A DNA stretch of 64,000 nucleotides, from positions 5,745,353 to 5,809,352 of the forward strand of contig OX419341.1 in the NCBI GenBank assembly GCA_948470475.1, given 5' to 3'. This document shows, one piece after another, positions 58,854-64,000 of the stretch. The position numbers were made by a program, and so were the translations under genes. This stretch comes from Galaxea fascicularis. Taxonomy: Eukaryota; Cnidaria; Anthozoa; Scleractinia; Euphylliidae. Under the pieces are notes generated by a model, which was not told the origin of the DNA, searched no databases, and worked only from the letters and a program-made list of their open reading frames with translations. Position 1 is the first letter of the stretch, and the number at the start of each line of letters is the position of its first letter.

Positions 58854-61800
58854 ATGTCTGTGCGGTCGCTTCCTGCTGTTGAGAGTGCTGAACAAGGAAA
58901 TGTGCGTAATTCTGTGTCGGAACCTGGATTTAAAAGCCCTGTCCAATTGAGGGGAAGTTCTCGTACGAAGCAACCGAGTAAATTGTTCGGATTTGAAAGT
59001 TATAGAGCTGAAAGGGCGAGAACATTGTTTCATTCGCGCTCAGGTTATGTTGGCACTCTTACAAAATTACAAGGAGTCATTCAACAGCTGATGGATCAAG
59101 AGGGAGGTTTGGAGGATCTTAAATTAAAACAAAAGGCGTATGACGACGTTTGGCGAAAATTTGTGAATACGCATGAAGAATATGTCGAGTGTCTCGAACT
59201 AATTGATTATGCAGAGGAACTCGAAAAGGCCCGCGTGAGTTACAAGGAGCAGATGGCGCGGAAATTGAAGTTTGATAGTAAGATTGAGTCATGGAAATCC
59301 GAAAGAGATCAAGGAGCAATGCCATTTTCACGAAAGTCAAGCCGTACAAGCCGATCTTCAAGTTCAAGTTCTGTATCATTGGCCCTGGCGAAGAAAAGGG
59401 AACAGCTTGCGCTCGCTCAGCTTAAGACAACACAAGTGTTACGCGAACAGGAGCTAAAGGGGAAAATGTCTGAGCTACAGTATGCTAAAGAAATTATGGA
59501 AGCTCAAATGGAGGAAGAACGGGCAACAGTAAGCCTTAATGTTTTCGAAGAAGTTGACCGCCAAGGTACACGCGCCAATGGTGAGGATCACAAGGAGCGA
59601 TTGGCAGAGTTTGTTCCTGAAGATGCTAATGTGGGCGGTGCCCTTGAAGTGGATGATAACAAAACAAGCAATGTACCAGTAATAGGCCCACCTATGGAAG
59701 AGCTGCCAGCTGTGAAGCCATTTCCAGTTATTCAAGAGCCCAGCACAGCATTGCCAAGAGTTAAAACAGAGTGTGGTAGGCAGGCAGCAATTGAACACCA
59801 GAAGACATGCCCACAAACTGTAGTTGAGCACTTAAAGCCAGAATTACCTAAGCCATCATTGCCAGTTCCCTCTGAATGTTGCAATCAAGACACCACTTGT
59901 TTGATAGCAGAGCATTTACCTGTGCAGGCTCAACTACCAAGGCAAGGAGTCGCAGAAGATATTGCAAGAGCTCTGGGTCAGATAGTTTCAATGCCTAAGG
60001 TTGAATACATGCGTTTTGATGGCGACCCCATTAAGTATGTCTCGTTTATTCATAACTTTGAAACTTGTTTAGAAAAGGAGAATCTGGACAATTCGAAACG
60101 CTTGCAGCTGTTAATCCAGCACTGTTTTGGAAAGGCAAGGGATGCTATTGAAAGCTGTGTGAACCTGCCAGTAGATGAAGGTTACCTTGTGGCCAAGAGT
60201 ACATTACGGGAAAATTTTGGACTTCCTCATATTATAGCCAAAGCACACATTAGGAAGTTAGAGAATCTGCGCCCATTGAGGCAAGCAGATGGAACAAGCT
60301 TGTTAGAGTTTTCCCGCCATTTAGAGGTGGCCAGTAGAACACTTTCAGGCATGGGCTCTGAATATGTCAGTGACTTGAATCATATGAACACATTAAGAGA
60401 GCTGAACAAGAAGCTACCATTGTCACTAAGAGTTAAGTGGACTGAATGTGCGGGAAGAATTATCTCTTCAGGTTCAAGGCCAAAGTTTGCAGATCTTTTA
60501 AAGTTTCTGAAGGAAAGAGCCGCACTTGTTAACAATGAATTTGGAGAGGATCTAAACCCAAGCCCCTCGAAGGAGAATGCAAGGCAGAGGGATCAGCGGG
60601 CTCGAGCACCTAAGATGATTACCTCATTAACCAGTGGAGTTTCAGGTCAGCAAAGGAACTTGCATAGAGGGAACCAGTCAAGGCCAGTTTGTGCCGTTTG
60701 TCATGGTCAACATGGAGTATGGCGATGTCAAGGATTCAAGAACCAGCCTATCCGAGATAAGTGGAAGCTAGTGCAGGAACAATCTCTTTGTATCAAGTGT
60801 TTGCAAGCTAGTCACCTTGCAAGATCATGTCCGAAAACTTATTTCAAGTGTCAGGTGGATGGCTGTAACAAAGAGCATAACACATTGCTGCACCCCCCTC
60901 CAGCAGATCCCAGTGCATTGAACGTCAATCAAGGCACCCTGAGTCAAGAAGGGATGGAAAGTAATGTTAGCAATGATTCAAGTGGAGTAGCAAGTGAACG
61001 AGCTGCTGTAACAGCTGCTACTGGGGCCGGCGAGCGAGTTTGTCTTAGTGTAGTTCCAGTAAAGGTCCTAAGTAAAGGTGGAAGTCTGGAGCCAGTTGAG
61101 ACATATGCTTTGTTAGACAGTGGCTCAGAAGTAACTCTTTGTCATGAAATTTTACAGGAGAAGTTAGGTACAAGTGGTATGAAGTTCAATTTCACATTAT
61201 CGGGCATGACCGGCTCAACCAGAGTAGAGAGCGAACAAATTGACCTTGTGGTGATGTCAATGGACGAGTCAGTGTCTGTAGAGCTGTCAAATGTCAGGAC
61301 AGTCAAGGATATGCCAATATCAGAGAATTGTATTGCAAAGAGGAAGGACCTCGAAAATTGGCCACATCTCTGTGACATTGAGTTGCAACAGTTGGACGTT
61401 GGTGGTGTCATGTTGGTGATCGGGCTGAAAGAGAAGCCGAATCTGTTCTTACCAATGGAGTGTCGTGTTGGCCGAGATGGGGAACCAGTTGCAGTTAGGT
61501 ATAGCTTGGGATGGACAGTGATAGGTCCTGTTGGTGGAGGAGACTACACTGCAGACCGCTCAGCCAACTTCTTACGTTTGGTGGAGAACTCTGTTAATTG
61601 TACTAGTGGGTTAGATTTACAAGATCGTGTTTCTCATGATGGTTCCAGGGTGGACATTGCATTTCCTGAAGGCACAGACAATGGAGACCGTGGTATAAGA
61701 ATTGTTCCTGGAGAAATCTATGCAGAGTCAGTGTGTGACATTAAAGAGACTGAGAATCGTTCATTAATGGATGAAATCGACAGTCAGGCTCAAGATGAGC

Positions 61801-64000
61801 AGCTAAACAGACAGTTGGAGAGATTGTGGAAAACAGATTTCGAGAACTGTGAGGTTGAGACTAAAGTTTGTGCATCACTAGAAGATAAGAGAGCCTTAGA
61901 AGTTATGGAGAAAAGTCTCAGGATGGTAGACGGGCACTTTCAAGTCGCCCTACCCTGGCGTTGCGATCCACCATATTTACCTAATAACAAGGCAGTTGCA
62001 GAGCGAAGAGGTTTGCTGTTAAAGAAACAACTTCAGAGAGATGAGGCCTTGTTTGAGAGATACAAGATAGCAATGGCTGAGTACATTGAAAGGGGGCATG
62101 CTGAAAGGATTCCGAAAGAACAGTTGCAGGTGAAAGACAGACCAGTATGGTATCTCCCTCACCATCCTGTAACTCATCCTCTAAAGCCTGACAAAGTGAG
62201 AGTTGTCTATGATTGTGCTGCTAGGTATGGAGGAACCTCTTTAAATCAGCAGTTATTACAGGGACCAGATCAGACAAATCAGCTGGTGGGTGTCTTAAGT
62301 CGTTTTAGGCAGGAGTCTGTTGGAGTGGTAGCCGATGTGGAAGGCATGTTTCTTCAGGTGTTGGTGGAACCCAAAGATTGTGATGCGCTTAGATTTTTAT
62401 GGTGGCCTGACGGAAATCTATCTGGAGAAATGGAGGAGTATCGCATGGTAAAACATTTGTTTGGAGCCACGTCGTCTCCCAGTGTTGCTAATTTCTGTTT
62501 GAGGAAGACCGCTGATTCTTGTGGGGGAGAGTTAGAAACGGAGGCGGCGGAGACAGTAAAACGCAACATGTACGTGGATGATATGATGAAGTCGACGAGT
62601 ACCAATGAGAAAGCAATCGTGTTGGTTGCTCAACTACGGGAATTACTCTCAAGAGGCGGTTTTCGCTTAACCAAGTGGTATAGCAATGCCAGAGAGGTGC
62701 TGACGACCATCCCAGAATCCGAGAGAGCAAAATCAGTTGTGAACTTGGACTTAGAGAAATTGCCTACAGAAACAGCTCTTGGTCTTAAGTGGAACACTGA
62801 AGAAGACAAGTTTGTGTGGGAGGCTTCAGAGAAGATCCTGCAAGTTGTTAATCAACGACCCACGACGCGTAGAGGAATGGTTTCAGCCATTTATTCTCTG
62901 TTTGATCCCCTAGGATTCATTGCGCCTTACACCATGAAAGCCAAACTGATGTTGCAGACACTCAGTAGAAAGCGACTTGGTTGGGATGATTTAATTGAGG
63001 AAACTGAGAGAACCCAGTGGAAGCGGTGGTTGGATGACCTTCCCAAGTTGGGCGAGATTCAAGTGGACCGTTGCTTTAAACCCAGAGAATTTGATAAACT
63101 TGACGAGGCTCAGTTACACCTCTTTTCAGATGCGTCGCGCCAAGGATACGCAGCAGTCGGTTATCTCCGTTTGAAAGATGCTAGCAATCAAATTCACTGT
63201 GCGTTTGTGATGGGAAAAGCTAGGTTAGCACCTATACGCGAAATCTCGATCCCAAGATTAAAACTTACCGCTGCTGTAATCTCTGTAAAACTCTCCAAGA
63301 TGATCCGAGAAGAATTGGATGTTTCAATCCAGCGAGTCTACTATTGGACCGACTCGATGTCAGTGTTGAACGAGTCAAAGAGATTCCATACATTCGAATC
63401 AAATCGGCTGACGGTGATCCACAATGGCTCTTCACCCTCTGAGTGGCATTACGTGAATAGAGATGATAACCCAGCGGATGACGGCTCGAAGGGTCTTAAG
63501 TTGGATGGTATGTTGAACAACAATCGTTGGTTGAAGGGTCCAAAGTTTCTCTGGCAAGATGAAAGCCATTGGCCAGGTTCGATTGAAATACCGGCACTGA
63601 CTGATGACGACCCTGAAGTTAGAAAAGAAGCTCAGATTTACACCGCTACTGCCCAAAGCCATGTTCTGGATACACTTGTGTCACGTTACTCCTCTTGGTG
63701 GAAGTTGAAAATTGCGGTGGCATGGTTACTACGTTACAGAAAGTATCTTCAAGCCAAAGTTGAGTTGAGAAACAAGAACTTGTTGATTTCAAGTGACGTT
63801 CTAGCAATTTCCAAAGAATCACCCTTGTTGGAATGCGGATATTTGAAAGTAATCGAACTGCAGGAAGCTGAAGGGGAGATTTTGAAGCGAGTTCAACAAG
63901 AGTCTTTTCCAAAGGTCATGGAAATCCTTTCATCCGCAAGAAATTACAAGGGAGGCAATTGTATTAAGAGAGTTCTTCAAAAGGCAGGAGTATCCTTATA
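58854..64000 (+). CDS. BEL/Pao retrotransposon Gag-Pol polyprotein (runs off the window)
   Basis: One frame open for 1715 codons to the window edge. In order: a charged coiled-coil Gag N-terminus (to about residue 230) and a capsid-like part; a Pao-type cysteine-rich knuckle region (CAVCHGQHGVWRC, then CIKCLQASHLARSC, near residues 610-660); an aspartic protease with LLDSGSE (aspartate about residue 755); reverse transcriptase with RVVYDCAARY, LFGATSSP and the catalytic YVDD at 62571-62582; RNase H with LFSDAS (aspartate about residue 1426); and the linker that precedes integrase. The integrase lies beyond the edge. The absence of stops or frameshifts suggests a young, possibly active copy. 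The start at 58854 is the first ATG in this frame that leads the whole protein. Confidence 0.92.
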   Translation, partial: MSVRSLPAVESAEQGNVRNSVSEPGFKSPVQLRGSSRTKQPSKLFGFESYRAERARTLFHSRSGYVGTLTKLQGVIQQLMDQEGGLEDLKLKQKAYDDVWRKFVNTHEEYVECLELIDYAEELEKARVSYKEQMARKLKFDSKIESWKSERDQGAMPFSRKSSRTSRSSSSSSVSLALAKKREQLALAQLKTTQVLREQELKGKMSELQYAKEIMEAQMEEERATVSLNVFEEVDRQGTRANGEDHKERLAEFVPEDANVGGALEVDDNKTSNVPVIGPPMEELPAVKPFPVIQEPSTALPRVKTECGRQAAIEHQKTCPQTVVEHLKPELPKPSLPVPSECCNQDTTCLIAEHLPVQAQLPRQGVAEDIARALGQIVSMPKVEYMRFDGDPIKYVSFIHNFETCLEKENLDNSKRLQLLIQHCFGKARDAIESCVNLPVDEGYLVAKSTLRENFGLPHIIAKAHIRKLENLRPLRQADGTSLLEFSRHLEVASRTLSGMGSEYVSDLNHMNTLRELNKKLPLSLRVKWTECAGRIISSGSRPKFADLLKFLKERAALVNNEFGEDLNPSPSKENARQRDQRARAPKMITSLTSGVSGQQRNLHRGNQSRPVCAVCHGQHGVWRCQGFKNQPIRDKWKLVQEQSLCIKCLQASHLARSCPKTYFKCQVDGCNKEHNTLLHPPPADPSALNVNQGTLSQEGMESNVSNDSSGVASERAAVTAATGAGERVCLSVVPVKVLSKGGSLEPVETYALLDSGSEVTLCHEILQEKLGTSGMKFNFTLSGMTGSTRVESEQIDLVVMSMDESVSVELSNVRTVKDMPISENCIAKRKDLENWPHLCDIELQQLDVGGVMLVIGLKEKPNLFLPMECRVGRDGEPVAVRYSLGWTVIGPVGGGDYTADRSANFLRLVENSVNCTSGLDLQDRVSHDGSRVDIAFPEGTDNGDRGIRIVPGEIYAESVCDIKETENRSLMDEIDSQAQDEQLNRQLERLWKTDFENCEVETKVCASLEDKRALEVMEKSLRMVDGHFQVALPWRCDPPYLPNNKAVAERRGLLLKKQLQRDEALFERYKIAMAEYIERGHAERIPKEQLQVKDRPVWYLPHHPVTHPLKPDKVRVVYDCAARYGGTSLNQQLLQGPDQTNQLVGVLSRFRQESVGVVADVEGMFLQVLVEPKDCDALRFLWWPDGNLSGEMEEYRMVKHLFGATSSPSVANFCLRKTADSCGGELETEAAETVKRNMYVDDMMKSTSTNEKAIVLVAQLRELLSRGGFRLTKWYSNAREVLTTIPESERAKSVVNLDLEKLPTETALGLKWNTEEDKFVWEASEKILQVVNQRPTTRRGMVSAIYSLFDPLGFIAPYTMKAKLMLQTLSRKRLGWDDLIEETERTQWKRWLDDLPKLGEIQVDRCFKPREFDKLDEAQLHLFSDASRQGYAAVGYLRLKDASNQIHCAFVMGKARLAPIREISIPRLKLTAAVISVKLSKMIREELDVSIQRVYYWTDSMSVLNESKRFHTFESNRLTVIHNGSSPSEWHYVNRDDNPADDGSKGLKLDGMLNNNRWLKGPKFLWQDESHWPGSIEIPALTDDDPEVRKEAQIYTATAQSHVLDTLVSRYSSWWKLKIAVAWLLRYRKYLQAKVELRNKNLLISSDVLAISKESPLLECGYLKVIELQEAEGEILKRVQQESFPKVMEILSSARNYKGGNCIKRVLQKAGVSL

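Overview
The window is eukaryotic nuclear DNA, most likely from an anthozoan cnidarian (stony coral or sea anemone). It is AT-rich, its genes are split by many short introns with GT..AG borders, and it is full of Penelope-like elements, tRNA-derived SINEs, small inverted-repeat transposons and one BEL/Pao retrotransposon. The species call is inference from this repeat and gene content; no marker gene names the species.

Four host genes can be built, all on the plus strand. (1) A complete 19-exon INTU (inturned, CPLANE complex) gene at 14100-28316; the exons join in frame to 887 codons. (2) A 9-exon BCH / CRAL-TRIO_2 domain gene at 31204-38744, with a second possible first exon under a TATA box at 33480. 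(3) An intronless type II membrane protein of the DUF1647 glycosyltransferase-like kind at 46874-48001. (4) A three-exon gene at 55179-57345 for an 83-residue secreted peptide with ten cysteines; no single reading frame reveals it.

By region: 1-14 kb is gene-poor with simple repeats, a Mutator-type MITE, a SINE and a decayed Penelope-like reverse transcriptase. 14-28.3 kb is INTU, with several fold-back elements and a SINE nested in a retroelement remnant in its introns. 28.3-31 kb holds a Harbinger-type MITE. 31-39 kb is the BCH gene. 40-46 kb holds a Penelope-like element with a perfect 15-bp target duplication, a 1.15-kb inverted-repeat element, a tRNA-like sequence and a hAT-type MITE. 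46.9-48 kb is the DUF1647 gene. 48.6-51.3 kb is a head-to-head pair of Penelope-like copies making a 2.5-kb palindrome inside a (TA)n tract. 52.2-52.9 kb is another palindrome built from 57-bp units. 54.6-55.1 kb is a long-TIR element. 55.2-57.3 kb is the cysteine-rich peptide gene. From about 58 kb to the window end is a BEL/Pao element whose Gag-Pol frame is open for 1715 codons and runs off the edge.

The four host genes show no operon-like relation. The strongest candidates for something undescribed are the cysteine-rich peptide gene, the palindromic Penelope structures with hammerhead-like cores at their ends, and the repeated hairpin motif in the BEL/Pao leader.
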